Assembly: GCA_910587185.1 (NCBI GenBank)
Contig: CAJULY010000002.1
Span: 62,001 to 126,000 of the forward strand
DNA: 64,000 nucleotides
Direction: 5' to 3'
Source: an uncultured Muribaculaceae bacterium
GTDB taxonomy: Bacteria > Bacteroidota > Bacteroidia > Bacteroidales > Muribaculaceae
Shown: piece by piece, positions 8,317-16,036 of the stretch
Numbering within the stretch: position 1 is the first letter of the stretch
Layout: the number at the start of each line of letters is the position of its first letter
Position numbers and translations under genes: made by a program
The notes under the pieces: generated by a model
Databases searched by the model: none
What the model was told of the DNA's origin: nothing
What the model saw: the letters and a program-made list of their open reading frames with translations, nothing else

Positions 8317-9126
8317 TTATGACGGTATGGAAAACAGATTGGAATAAGGCCGGGGAATTGATGTCGGAGTTAAGGTGCTGAATTCTCGGAATTCACGTAT
8401 AAAATGAGACTGATCGCTGTAACCGCAAGAGAATGCAATCTCGGTGTAGTCACGGCAATCATTCTGAAGCATCCACAGAACTTTCTGAAATCTCACAATG
8501 CGGGCATATTCTTTCGGCATCATTCCTACATGGGCATTGAAAACGCGACTGAACTGTTTCGGACCGAGGCAGCATTTCGATGCAAGCGCGTTTATTTTTT
8601 CGGACGGATCGTTCATAAGTGCCCGGATTGCCATTCCCATTCGTTCTGAATAAATGTCGGGTCGAGCCGAAACCAATTTGTGAAGCAGCCATTTTTCAAT
8701 GATTCTGACGCAGATATTATTGTCTTCCGTATCGAAAATCCTGGCGGCAAATTCATTGATGTCACTGTTTTCGAGGTCATATCCAGCAATCTCACGGTTG
8801 TAGAAAGCCGATGGCAGTGTCTGGATGAATGGGCCGATTGTGTGTGGATGGAATACGACGACTATCATTTCAGTGACTCCACGTGAAGCGACGTGAGCCG
8901 GGAAATTTACCTGACCGCTGATTGTGAATCTGTCTTGAAAGGATGATAATTCCGGAATGAACAGCGGAGAATTTTTGTGAAAGATGATTTGCGGACAACC
9001 GAGTGGAAATGTCAGGACCTCGATATCTTCATGAGTGTTCAATATGTAGTAATACCTGACATAAGGACGCAATCTGATATCGGGTTTGATGACTGTGATT
9101 GGACAAATATTATTTTCCATAATCAA
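8317..9126 (-). CDS. AraC family transcriptional regulator
   Basis: Predicted 269-residue DNA-binding regulator. The N-terminal about 150 residues form an AraC-type sensing domain (LRPYVRYYYILNTHEDIEVL resembles DUF6597-type regulators). The C-terminal 100 residues hold two helix-turn-helix motifs (INALASKCCLGPKQFSRVFNAH and TEIAFSCGYSDQSHFIREFR) with the AraC signature. The start overlaps the end of the DUF5131 gene by 17 nt, so it is translationally coupled, and the CatA-like gene follows 57 nt later. It probably controls this cluster or a nearby target. The inducer is unknown. Confidence 0.85.
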   Translation of the reverse strand: MIMENNICPITVIKPDIRLRPYVRYYYILNTHEDIEVLTFPLGCPQIIFHKNSPLFIPELSSFQDRFTISGQVNFPAHVASRGVTEMIVVVFHPHTIGPFIQTLPSAFYNREIAGYDLENSDINEFAARIFDTEDNNICVRIIEKWLLHKLVSARPDIYSERMGMAIRALMNDPSEKINALASKCCLGPKQFSRVFNAHVGMMPKEYARIVRFQKVLWMLQNDCRDYTEIAFSCGYSDQSHFIREFREFSTLTPTSIPRPYSNLFSIPS

Positions 9127-9835
9127 GACCGGCTTTCTTTGCCTGCGAATGTTGGTGTTCCCGAGGAATATGATATATGCGGCCGTCTTTCCTGAGATAT
9201 GATCCTGTCTGATGGAAAGTAAAAGGAATATGTGATGAAACGCATTGTTCTTTCAGATCCTTAACCCAATCAAAATCAAGAGGCCGCGCGTATTTCCCGG
9301 ATTCGCCTCCGGCCGATACGGCTTCGATGAGCGTAGAATCGAGGTATGGAGTAAGATCAATCCGTTCGATCATAGGGGCCACTATGATAAGACGGTGACG
9401 GATGGGAAGGTCAAGAAAAACAGGAAGGCGGGAATCAGCCATAGCCTGATTTTCCGCAGTGCATCCGATGGCGACATTGCTGTATCCTTTTCCCCAGTCG
9501 GGTGGCAGACACTTATTAAGCCGCTGTATGCGTTTTGTGAAGAAAACAAAAGAGCAATCGTCTCGTCTTCTGATAATATCCCAGATCTCGTCGCGCCAAC
9601 AATCGGCTTCTTCTATGAGCAGATCAGACGTAAAACATAGCCCGAATTCCGTGCCTGACGGAAACTTCCGGCTTTTGTCGCGTTTTCGTCTCATCGGCAG
9701 ATCGAAGCTGCCTGTACGCCTAACATTGGATGTCGGCAGTTCGGTCTGGAAGGCGGCATCCTCACGATAGACATAACAGTGTCTGCAACCTTCGCTTATT
9801 TTATGGCAGCCATGCCAAGGATTCCAAGTCACCAT
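9110..9835 (-). CDS. DUF5131 family protein (phage Gp37/Gp68-like)
   Basis: Predicted 241-residue protein opening with TWNPWHGCHKISEGCRHCY, the cysteine signature of DUF5131 proteins (Cys spacing C-x6-C-x2-C), which resembles the iron-sulfur motif of radical SAM or photoproduct-lyase-like enzymes. The central part has the family's typical EIWDIIRRRDDCSFVFFTKR and SAGGESGKYARPLDFDWV motifs. The N terminus is shorter than in many relatives, which carry an extra 8-12 residues before TWNP. A promoter box ends 5 nt before the ATG, so the mRNA may be leaderless. It is the first gene of the cluster with an AraC regulator and a CatA-like enzyme. The biochemical role of DUF5131 is not established. Confidence 0.8.
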   Translation of the reverse strand: MVTWNPWHGCHKISEGCRHCYVYREDAAFQTELPTSNVRRTGSFDLPMRRKRDKSRKFPSGTEFGLCFTSDLLIEEADCWRDEIWDIIRRRDDCSFVFFTKRIQRLNKCLPPDWGKGYSNVAIGCTAENQAMADSRLPVFLDLPIRHRLIIVAPMIERIDLTPYLDSTLIEAVSAGGESGKYARPLDFDWVKDLKEQCVSSHIPFTFHQTGSYLRKDGRIYHIPREHQHSQAKKAGLDYGK

Positions 9836-9839
9836 TTGA

Positions 9840-9870
9840 CAAATTTACTATTATTTTTGAATACCCAAAA
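9840..9870 (-). promoter_or_regulatory. Promoter of the DUF5131-AraC-CatA cluster, start codon adjacent
   Basis: Minus strand TTTTG (9870-9866), 18 nt, then TAAATTTG (9847-9840). The -7 box ends only 5 nt before the ATG at 9835, so transcription should begin at or within a few nucleotides of the start codon. Confidence 0.6.
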
Positions 9871-9899
9871 GGTAAAATATGCTAAATAAGGCCGGACAA

Positions 9900-9931
9900 T
9901 TTGAGGGCATAGAGATTATTTATTAATTTCG
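9900..9931 (+). promoter_or_regulatory. Probable promoter of the 5'-nucleotidase operon
   Basis: TTTG at 9900-9903, 20 nt, then TAATTTCG at 9924-9931 (one mismatch to TAnnTTTG). The predicted start lies about 50 nt before the ATG at 9988. Confidence 0.5.
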
Positions 9932-9987
9932 TAGGGTGAATTATCACCGTTATACTCAGATTTATTGCAATATTATCATTCAGGAAA

Positions 9988-11487
9988 ATGGTTTCAAGAA
10001 TATTTCTTTTTATCTGTCTGTGTCTTTTATTATCGGCTGAAGCAATTGCTGACCGACTTGTCATCCTTCACACCAACGATACCCACAGCCAGATAGAACC
10101 CGCGGCAAACGGATTGGGTGGCATCGCCCGCAGAAAAGTGCTGATCGACAGCGTCAGGAACGTTAACCGGAATGTTTTGCTTGTTGATGCCGGCGACATG
10201 GTGCAGGGCACTCTTTACTTCACTCTTTTCGGTGGAGAGGTCGAATCAAAACTGATGAACAGTCTGGGATATGATATTCAGATTCTCGGGAATCATGAAT
10301 TTGACAACGGACTCGATGAACTCTTGAAGTTATTCGGTAGCCTGAAGGCTAAAAAAATAAGTACAAATTACGATTTTACAGACACACAGCTTTCCGGAAT
10401 ATTCGATCCGTTTGTCATAAAGGAATTCGACGGGAAGAAAATCGGATTCCTGGCGATAAATCTTGATCCGAAGGGCATGATCTCTGAAACGAATTCCAAG
10501 GGCATAGTCTATCTTGACGGAATAAAGGCCGCCAATGCTACGGCCTGGTATCTGAAACATATCGCGAAAGCGGATATTGTAATTGCCGTGACCCATATAG
10601 GGTATAATGCCGACAAGCTTATAAGCGACCTGAGTATTGCCCGTAAAAGCGAGGACATAGATATAATTATCGGAGGTCATACCCACACGTTGATTGATCC
10701 GGCAGATTCTTCGACGCCGGCGTTTCTTGTTGAAAACGCGGTCGGTCGTCCTGTTCTAATTGCTCAGGCCGGCGGCAGGGGATATAATGTCGGCGAGATA
10801 GACATTGATCTTGATTCATTGACTGCTAAGTCCTCCATACTGCCTGTGGATGCGAGATATGATCGTAGTCAGCCTAATGTAATGGATTCAATCATATCTC
10901 CTTATAGGGATGAGGTCGAAAAATTCAGAAATTTCAGAATAGGCAAGACCAAAGGCCTGAAAAAATCAGACTGGTCGCTCGTAAACTGGATGGCCGATTT
11001 TGTTCTGGATGAAGGAGCCACGCTTGTGCCTGAAAAAATCGACATGGCCATAGTAAACAAGGGTGGTGTACGTGCCGACCTTGCTTCAGGGAATGTTACC
11101 AAAGGCGATATAATGCAGATATTCCCTTTTGACAACCGGGTCGAGGTTATCCGCATATCGGGTAAAGATCTGAGGGATGCACTTGATGTCATGGCATCTC
11201 GCGGGGGCGACGGTGTGAGCAGGGAAGTTGACGCGGCTTTTGATCCTGAAAGCGGGAAATGTATATCGATAAATATCGGCGGTGTTCCGCTTGACGAGAA
11301 ACGTGAATATATAGTAGCTACGATAGATTATCTTGCACGTGGAGGCGATTATATGGAATCCCTTATGAACGGTGAAGTTATCGGCAGCAGTGATAATGTA
11401 TTGTACAAGGATATAATAGACGCTCTGCAGCATAACAAGGTATCATTAAAAGCTGACCGCACACTTAGAATGCATCCTGAAAAATAG
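9988..11487 (+). CDS. Exported 5'-nucleotidase / metallophosphatase (UshA family)
   Basis: Predicted 499-residue periplasmic enzyme that removes phosphate from nucleotides or cyclic nucleotides. A signal peptide (residues 1-21) is followed by the metallophosphatase domain with its metal motifs: LHTNDTHSQ, DAGDMVQGT, LGNHEFDNG and GGHTHTL. The C-terminal 5'-nucleotidase domain (from about residue 310) contains NKGGVRADL and FPFDNRV. Many Bacteroides species encode these two domains as separate adjacent genes; here they are fused in the UshA layout. The GH3 gene follows after 4 nt, so the two are co-transcribed. Substrate preference cannot be read from sequence. Confidence 0.88.
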   Translation: MVSRIFLFICLCLLLSAEAIADRLVILHTNDTHSQIEPAANGLGGIARRKVLIDSVRNVNRNVLLVDAGDMVQGTLYFTLFGGEVESKLMNSLGYDIQILGNHEFDNGLDELLKLFGSLKAKKISTNYDFTDTQLSGIFDPFVIKEFDGKKIGFLAINLDPKGMISETNSKGIVYLDGIKAANATAWYLKHIAKADIVIAVTHIGYNADKLISDLSIARKSEDIDIIIGGHTHTLIDPADSSTPAFLVENAVGRPVLIAQAGGRGYNVGEIDIDLDSLTAKSSILPVDARYDRSQPNVMDSIISPYRDEVEKFRNFRIGKTKGLKKSDWSLVNWMADFVLDEGATLVPEKIDMAIVNKGGVRADLASGNVTKGDIMQIFPFDNRVEVIRISGKDLRDALDVMASRGGDGVSREVDAAFDPESGKCISINIGGVPLDEKREYIVATIDYLARGGDYMESLMNGEVIGSSDNVLYKDIIDALQHNKVSLKADRTLRMHPEK

Positions 11488-11491
11488 TATC

Positions 11492-13246
11492 ATGAAGAAA
11501 TCACATATATTGCTCGCTTGTCTGGGCTTCTTCGGAATTGCCGGAGCTGTACTTTTATCATCCGGAATGACTCGCTGTCATGCTGTTGCCCAGCGTTCTT
11601 CTGCCACGACTCCAGAATTGTCCGCTGAAGCAGATACTGCCTGTAAGCATATTTTGACCGCAGAAGAGTGGGCCGATTCTGTAATGAAAACCATGACGCC
11701 GCGTCAGAGAATAGCTCAATTGTTTTTCCCGAGATGGGAGACTTCTGCAAGTCATACTCCCGCGTCTGTCATAGATCGCGATGTGGTGAAAGAAGGAGTC
11801 GGCGGTTTCCTTCTGGGAAAAGGATCGGCTGCGGAATATGCCGATATTATTAATCGGGCGCAGGGAGAAGCTGCGGTACCGTTGATGGTAACACTCGACG
11901 GAGAATGGGGTGCAAGCATGAGAGTGACGGATGCTCCGAGATTCCCGAAAAATATTGCGTTAGGTGCTATTCAGGATCCCTCCTTGCTTGAAAAATATGG
12001 CCGTGAAGTCGCTGAAGAATGTAAGATTCTTGGCATTCAGGTAGATTTTGCTCCGGTTCTGGATGTGAATTCCAATCCTGATAATCCGGTTATAGGAATC
12101 CGTTCATTCGGAGAAGATCCCAACAGGGTTGCTTCTCTGGGGGCTGCCTATTGCCGGGGGATGGAATCTGCCGGAGTAATGGCCGTTGGAAAGCATTTTC
12201 CGGGGCATGGAGACACGTCGGTTGATTCCCATAAGACGCTCCCTACGGTAAATCATGACGTAAAAACACTTGAATCAGTTGATTTTGTTCCCTTCAAGGC
12301 TGCGATTAAGAGCGGTATTTCTGGGATGATGGTCGGGCATTTGCAAGTGCCTGCTCTTGATAAAAACGGAACGCCGGCATCGCTTTCTAAAAAAATAACG
12401 ACAGATATTCTTCGCAATAAGTTAGGATTCGAAGGCCTGATTTTCACGGATGCCCTTGCGATGAAAGGAGCGGATACGCCCCATCAGAATAATGCCGTAA
12501 GCGCTTTTATGGCTGGCGCGGACATCCTTTTACAGCCTCGCTCTCTCAGTCATGACATTCAGGCTATGGTTGATGCTGTAGCTTCAGGCAAGATATCTCA
12601 GGAAGAGGTTGACAGCAGATGCCGCAGACTTTTGGTGTATAAACATCGTCTCGGACTGTCAGCCCCGGTCAGAGTCGATAAATCGAATTTAAAGAAACGA
12701 CTTGATTCTCCTGCGGCGCAAGCTCTTCTTGGTGAACTTTCAAAAGCGTCCATCACTGTTCTGCGAAACGAAAATGACATATTGCCATTGTCTGACATTG
12801 AGAAAAAGAATATCGCGGTTATAAGTCTTGGAGCGCCGTCGGCCAATGCTTTCGTCTCTACGTGCTCGCGATATACGTCTATGGCGTCTATCAGTGTTAA
12901 TGCATCTTCAGAAATACCGAAGGCTTTAAAAGCGGCTGAGAAAGCAGATGTTGTGGTTGTGGGAGTTATGAAGAACAACACTATCACCCGCGAAGCCTAT
13001 TCAAGAATCCTTAAATGTAATCCGGAAGTTGTGGGCGCCTTTTTCGTCAACCCTTTTAAATTATCGTCGTTCGGCCACATTGATTCAACCCCCTGTGTGA
13101 TAATGGCCTATGATGATACTCCCGGGTTGCTTGATGCGGCGGCGCAGGCCATATTTGGAGGTATCGACGTAACCGGACGGTTTCCCGTCAATGTCAAAGG
13201 CGTCGGAAAACTCGGGGAGGGGATAAGTCTAAAAAAAAAAGATTAG
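11492..13246 (+). CDS. Glycoside hydrolase family 3 (NagZ-type), N-terminal part of a GH3-serine hydrolase fusion
   Basis: Predicted 584-residue exported glycosidase, probably a beta-N-acetylglucosaminidase acting on cell-wall or glycan fragments. After a signal anchor (residues 7-26) it contains the GH3 catalytic barrel with the NagZ motif KHFPGHGDTSVDSH (His235 and His239) and the nucleophile in FTDALAMKG (Asp320). A second alpha/beta domain ends abruptly in SLKKKD at a run of ten A. Read one base back, the sequence continues without stop into a serine hydrolase, and single-chain fusions of exactly this type are common in Bacteroidota. The stop is therefore probably a frameshift, recoding site or sequencing error; the whole chain would be about 1006 residues. 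Confidence 0.85.
   Translation: MKKSHILLACLGFFGIAGAVLLSSGMTRCHAVAQRSSATTPELSAEADTACKHILTAEEWADSVMKTMTPRQRIAQLFFPRWETSASHTPASVIDRDVVKEGVGGFLLGKGSAAEYADIINRAQGEAAVPLMVTLDGEWGASMRVTDAPRFPKNIALGAIQDPSLLEKYGREVAEECKILGIQVDFAPVLDVNSNPDNPVIGIRSFGEDPNRVASLGAAYCRGMESAGVMAVGKHFPGHGDTSVDSHKTLPTVNHDVKTLESVDFVPFKAAIKSGISGMMVGHLQVPALDKNGTPASLSKKITTDILRNKLGFEGLIFTDALAMKGADTPHQNNAVSAFMAGADILLQPRSLSHDIQAMVDAVASGKISQEEVDSRCRRLLVYKHRLGLSAPVRVDKSNLKKRLDSPAAQALLGELSKASITVLRNENDILPLSDIEKKNIAVISLGAPSANAFVSTCSRYTSMASISVNASSEIPKALKAAEKADVVVVGVMKNNTITREAYSRILKCNPEVVGAFFVNPFKLSSFGHIDSTPCVIMAYDDTPGLLDAAAQAIFGGIDVTGRFPVNVKGVGKLGEGISLKKKD
13231..13240 (+). repeat. A10 homopolymer at the GH3 / serine-hydrolase frame junction
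   Basis: Ten consecutive A (13231-13240) preceded by CT and followed by GATTAG. With ten A the GH3 frame reads LKKKD-stop. With eleven A, or a -1 ribosomal slip, it reads LKKKRLGFAEPGETGL and stays open to 14511. The tract fits a slippery site, transcriptional slippage, a phase-variable switch or an indel error. Confidence 0.85.
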
Positions 13247-13308
13247 GATTTGCTGAACCGGGAGAAACGGGCCTGACAGGAGACCTCAAAGGTAATATCG
13301 ATGCCATT

Positions 13309-14511
13309 TTGAATGAAAGTATAAAGGGGGGTGCCATGCCCGGCTGTCAGGTGCTTGTGGCTAAAAACGGTAATGTGGTCTATGACAGATCGCTTGGGAA
13401 GCTTAATCCTACGATGGCGTCATCTGAAGTAAAAGGAACTACATTGTATGATCTTGCATCAATGTCTAAAGTCTGCGGAACTCTTGCAGCTCTGATGAAG
13501 ACTTACGACAGAGGATTGTGGGAGCTTGATGATCCGCTTAAAAAGTATATACCCGAATTAAAAGAGAAATCTCTCGGAGATGTGACCATGAAGCAATTGC
13601 TTTACCATGAATCCGGCCTTCCTCCCATGTTGAGCATATTCTCTCTGGTCCTTGACACAGCCACATACGAGGGAGATCCGATAAAATACCGTTGCATTGA
13701 ACCATATACAATAAAAATTCAGGATGGAGTGTATGGGAACAGAAACGCTAAGTTGCGGAATGATCTCTATTCCTCGGAAAAGTCTGAAAAGTATTATCTT
13801 CCCGTTGCAAAAGGTATTTATGCTTCCGACAGCGCCCGTATCATGATAATGGATGCTATATATGATATCGAACCAAAAAGCAAGAAGAGTTTCGTGTATA
13901 GCGATTTAAATTTCTGTCTTCTTATGAAGGTAAATGAAAACATAACCGGCATCCCTCATGATCAGTTTCTTGAAGAAGAGATTCTGAATCCTTTAGGAAT
14001 GTGGCGAACAGGATATAACCCTGCGGAATTTTATGAAATCTCTGAAGTTGCCCCTACGGAAAAAGATAATTTTCTCAGAAAGCAGCATGTTCAGGGTTAT
14101 GTTCATGATGAAACCGCGGCTTTTTCGGGAGGAGTGCAGGGGAATGCAGGCCTGTTTTCCAATACGGCAGATCTTGTTAAACTCTTTCAAACCTGGCTGA
14201 ACGGGGGTAAGTATGGCGATATCCGTTTGTTCAGAGAGGAAACGGTGAAATTGTTTACGGGAAGAAAAAGTCCTACATGTGACCGGTTGCTTGGCTTTGA
14301 TATGCTGACAACCAAAACTGACTGGGGCGTTTCTCCGAGAACTTTCGGCCACACCGGTTTTACGGGCACGTGCGTGTGGATAGATCCGGATAAGGAACTG
14401 ATATACATATTTCTCTCTAACAGAGTGAACCCTACGCGTTCCAACAAGGCTTTTACCCGTTATAATCCACGTTATGCCGTTTTGAAAAAGATCTATGATT
14501 CAATGAAATAA
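13309..14511 (+). CDS. Serine hydrolase (beta-lactamase / PBP4-like fold), C-terminal part of the GH3 fusion
   Basis: At least 400 residues of a class C beta-lactamase-like serine hydrolase. The nucleophile motif SxxK is present as ASMSKVCG, the second motif as YSDLN and the third as HTGFTGT. The open frame really begins in the A10 tract at 13231; the nearest start codons are a TTG at 13309 and an ATG at 13336, the latter already inside the conserved MPGCQVLVAKNG strand. Neither start has a ribosome binding site or a signal peptide, so as an independent gene the enzyme would lack export. It most likely belongs to one polypeptide with the upstream GH3 domain. Such fusions are thought to act on peptidoglycan fragments or esters; the substrate is not proven. 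Confidence 0.8.
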   Translation: MNESIKGGAMPGCQVLVAKNGNVVYDRSLGKLNPTMASSEVKGTTLYDLASMSKVCGTLAALMKTYDRGLWELDDPLKKYIPELKEKSLGDVTMKQLLYHESGLPPMLSIFSLVLDTATYEGDPIKYRCIEPYTIKIQDGVYGNRNAKLRNDLYSSEKSEKYYLPVAKGIYASDSARIMIMDAIYDIEPKSKKSFVYSDLNFCLLMKVNENITGIPHDQFLEEEILNPLGMWRTGYNPAEFYEISEVAPTEKDNFLRKQHVQGYVHDETAAFSGGVQGNAGLFSNTADLVKLFQTWLNGGKYGDIRLFREETVKLFTGRKSPTCDRLLGFDMLTTKTDWGVSPRTFGHTGFTGTCVWIDPDKELIYIFLSNRVNPTRSNKAFTRYNPRYAVLKKIYDSMK

Positions 14512-14587
14512 ATATTCTACATCTATTAATCAAAAGTACTCAATCGAATTTTCAGATACTTTTTTTGAACAAAAATATGGGAAATTC

Positions 14588-14618
14588 TTGTTTAATATTT
14601 AAAAAGACCATATATTTG
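14588..14618 (+). promoter_or_regulatory. Promoter of the trpB leader
   Basis: TTG at 14588-14590, 20 nt, then a perfect TATATTTG at 14611-14618. Transcription should start near 14624, about 15 nt before the leader-peptide ATG at 14639. Confidence 0.75.
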
Positions 14619-14638
14619 CGAAGTCAAACAACGATAGA

Positions 14639-14707
14639 ATGAATATAAATACAAATAACTTCTTTTGGTGGCGCATTCAGTTGATGAATGTGTGGCGTTA
14701 TTTGTGA
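14639..14707 (+). CDS. Trp leader peptide (attenuator), 22 residues
   Basis: A 22-codon reading frame just downstream of a consensus promoter and upstream of trpB. It runs MNINTNNFFWWRIQ and then LMNVWRYL before TGA. Trp occurs three times, twice in tandem at codons 10-11 (14666-14671), with two Phe just before and a Tyr near the end. Trp is normally about one residue in a hundred, so this density is a strong sign of a regulatory leader. The codons overlap RNA segments that can form alternative hairpins, described in the attenuator entry. No Shine-Dalgarno is seen, as expected for this phylum. Confidence 0.82.
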   Translation: MNINTNNFFWWRIQLMNVWRYL

Positions 14708-14784
14708 TATTTTGACAAGTCCATAATAATATAGTACTTTTTTGATGCGCGCCGCACTGCTTTGAGCAACGCGGCTTTTCTTTT
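14666..14784 (+). promoter_or_regulatory. Ribosome-mediated trp attenuator upstream of trpB
   Basis: Four RNA segments form mutually exclusive hairpins, as in classic trp attenuators. Segments 1:2 form a pause hairpin, CGCATTCA (14672-14679) with TGAATGTG (14685-14692), loop GTTGA. Segments 2:3 form an antiterminator, GTGTGGCG (14690-14697) with CGCCGCAC (14750-14757), eight pairs including one G-U. Segments 3:4 form a terminator, GCCGC-AC-TGCT / AGCA-AC-GCGGC (14751-14775) followed by TTTTCTTTT. Segment 1 starts directly after the tandem Trp codons and segment 2 spans the third. Expected behaviour: ribosome stalling for lack of charged tRNA-Trp exposes segment 2 and favours 2:3 and read-through, whereas completed translation to the stop at 14705 covers segment 2 and favours termination. 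Confidence 0.8.
14751..14784 (+). terminator. Intrinsic terminator of the trp attenuator
   Basis: Stem of GCCGC/GCGGC plus TGCT/AGCA around a TTG loop, followed immediately by TTTTCTTTT, 33 nt before the trpB start codon. This position, before rather than after the gene, shows it is conditional. Confidence 0.85.
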
Positions 14785-14816
14785 ATATATAAATTTAATC
14801 CTAATAATATCAAATT

Positions 14817-16031
14817 ATGATCCACTATCCATTAGACAATCTTTTACCCGTTGATGAAAACGGCTACTACGGTGAATTCGGAGGCGCATTCGTTCCTGAG
14901 GTTCTTGAACGCAACATAAAGGAACTGGAGGCTGCGTTTCGCGAATATGTAAACGATGAAATTTTCAGGAAAGAATTTGACAGTTTGCTTCATGATTATG
15001 TGGGACGTCCGACTCCACTCTACAGGGCAGAACGTCTCAGTTGGCTCTATGGCACGAATATTTATCTGAAACGGGAGGATCTTAATCACACCGGAGCCCA
15101 CAAGATTAATAATGCGATCGGACAAGGACTTCTTGCCAAGAGGATGGGTAAAAGAAGGCTTATTGCCGAAACCGGAGCCGGACAGCATGGAGTCGCCACA
15201 GCTACAGTCGCGGCGCTTCTTGGAATGGAATGCCAGATCTATATGGGCGCGGAGGATATAAGACGTCAGAATCCAAATGTGATGAGAATGAGAATGCTTG
15301 GAGCGGAAGTGGTTTCAGTAGATGCCGGAAACGGGACATTAAGCAACGCTGTCGATGCCGCTCTTGATGCATGGTGCCGTAATCCCGACGATACGTTCTA
15401 TCTCATAGGAAGTGCTGTCGGCCCTCATCCTTATCCTGAAATGGTTTCGCGATTCCAGTCTGTCATCAGTTATGAGATAAAAAAACAGCTTGAAAGAATC
15501 GCCGGCAGAGATTATCCGGATTATGTCGTTGCCTGTATAGGTGGTGGAAGCAATGCTACCGGCGCATTTTATCATTTTATTGATGACGATCGTGTAAATC
15601 TTGTCGCAGTGGAAGCCGGTGGCAAAGGATGTGATACATCGGAGACTGCTGCGTCGCTGACTGTAGGTCGTCCAATGGTCCTCCATGGATCAAAGACAAT
15701 GGTATTGTCAGATGAGAAAGGAAACATAAATGAGGCGTATTCCATATCTTCCGGTTTGGATTATCCCGGAATAGGTCCGTTGCTTGCACATCTCGCAGCC
15801 ACTGGGCGCGTAAAGGTGCTGGTGGCGGATGATGATCAGGCGCTTGAAGCTGCGATGCTTCTTGCTGAATCGGAAGGAATAATACCGGCTCTTGAAAGTT
15901 CACATGCTCTGGCAGCCCTCAAGCAGATGAGTTTTCAGCCGGATGACATTGTCGTGGTCAATCTCTCGGGACGAGGGGACAAGGATATGGAGACATATCT
16001 TTCTGTTGCTGGTACAAAAGTCGGAAGTTGA
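14817..16031 (+). CDS. trpB: Tryptophan synthase beta subunit
   Basis: Predicted 404-residue PLP enzyme that condenses indole with serine to give tryptophan. The PLP lysine lies in GAHKINNA, the glutamate in IAETGAGQHG, and the phosphate-binding loop reads GGGSNATGAF; the length is typical of TrpB1. In many Bacteroides genomes trpB opens a full trp operon, but here it stands alone: the next gene is convergent with only 5 nt between stop codons. It might work with a TrpA encoded elsewhere or salvage indole, which is plentiful in the gut. A trp-type attenuator in its leader indicates control by tryptophan supply. Confidence 0.96.
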   Translation: MIHYPLDNLLPVDENGYYGEFGGAFVPEVLERNIKELEAAFREYVNDEIFRKEFDSLLHDYVGRPTPLYRAERLSWLYGTNIYLKREDLNHTGAHKINNAIGQGLLAKRMGKRRLIAETGAGQHGVATATVAALLGMECQIYMGAEDIRRQNPNVMRMRMLGAEVVSVDAGNGTLSNAVDAALDAWCRNPDDTFYLIGSAVGPHPYPEMVSRFQSVISYEIKKQLERIAGRDYPDYVVACIGGGSNATGAFYHFIDDDRVNLVAVEAGGKGCDTSETAASLTVGRPMVLHGSKTMVLSDEKGNINEAYSISSGLDYPGIGPLLAHLAATGRVKVLVADDDQALEAAMLLAESEGIIPALESSHALAALKQMSFQPDDIVVVNLSGRGDKDMETYLSVAGTKVGS

Positions 16032-16036
16032 TGCCG

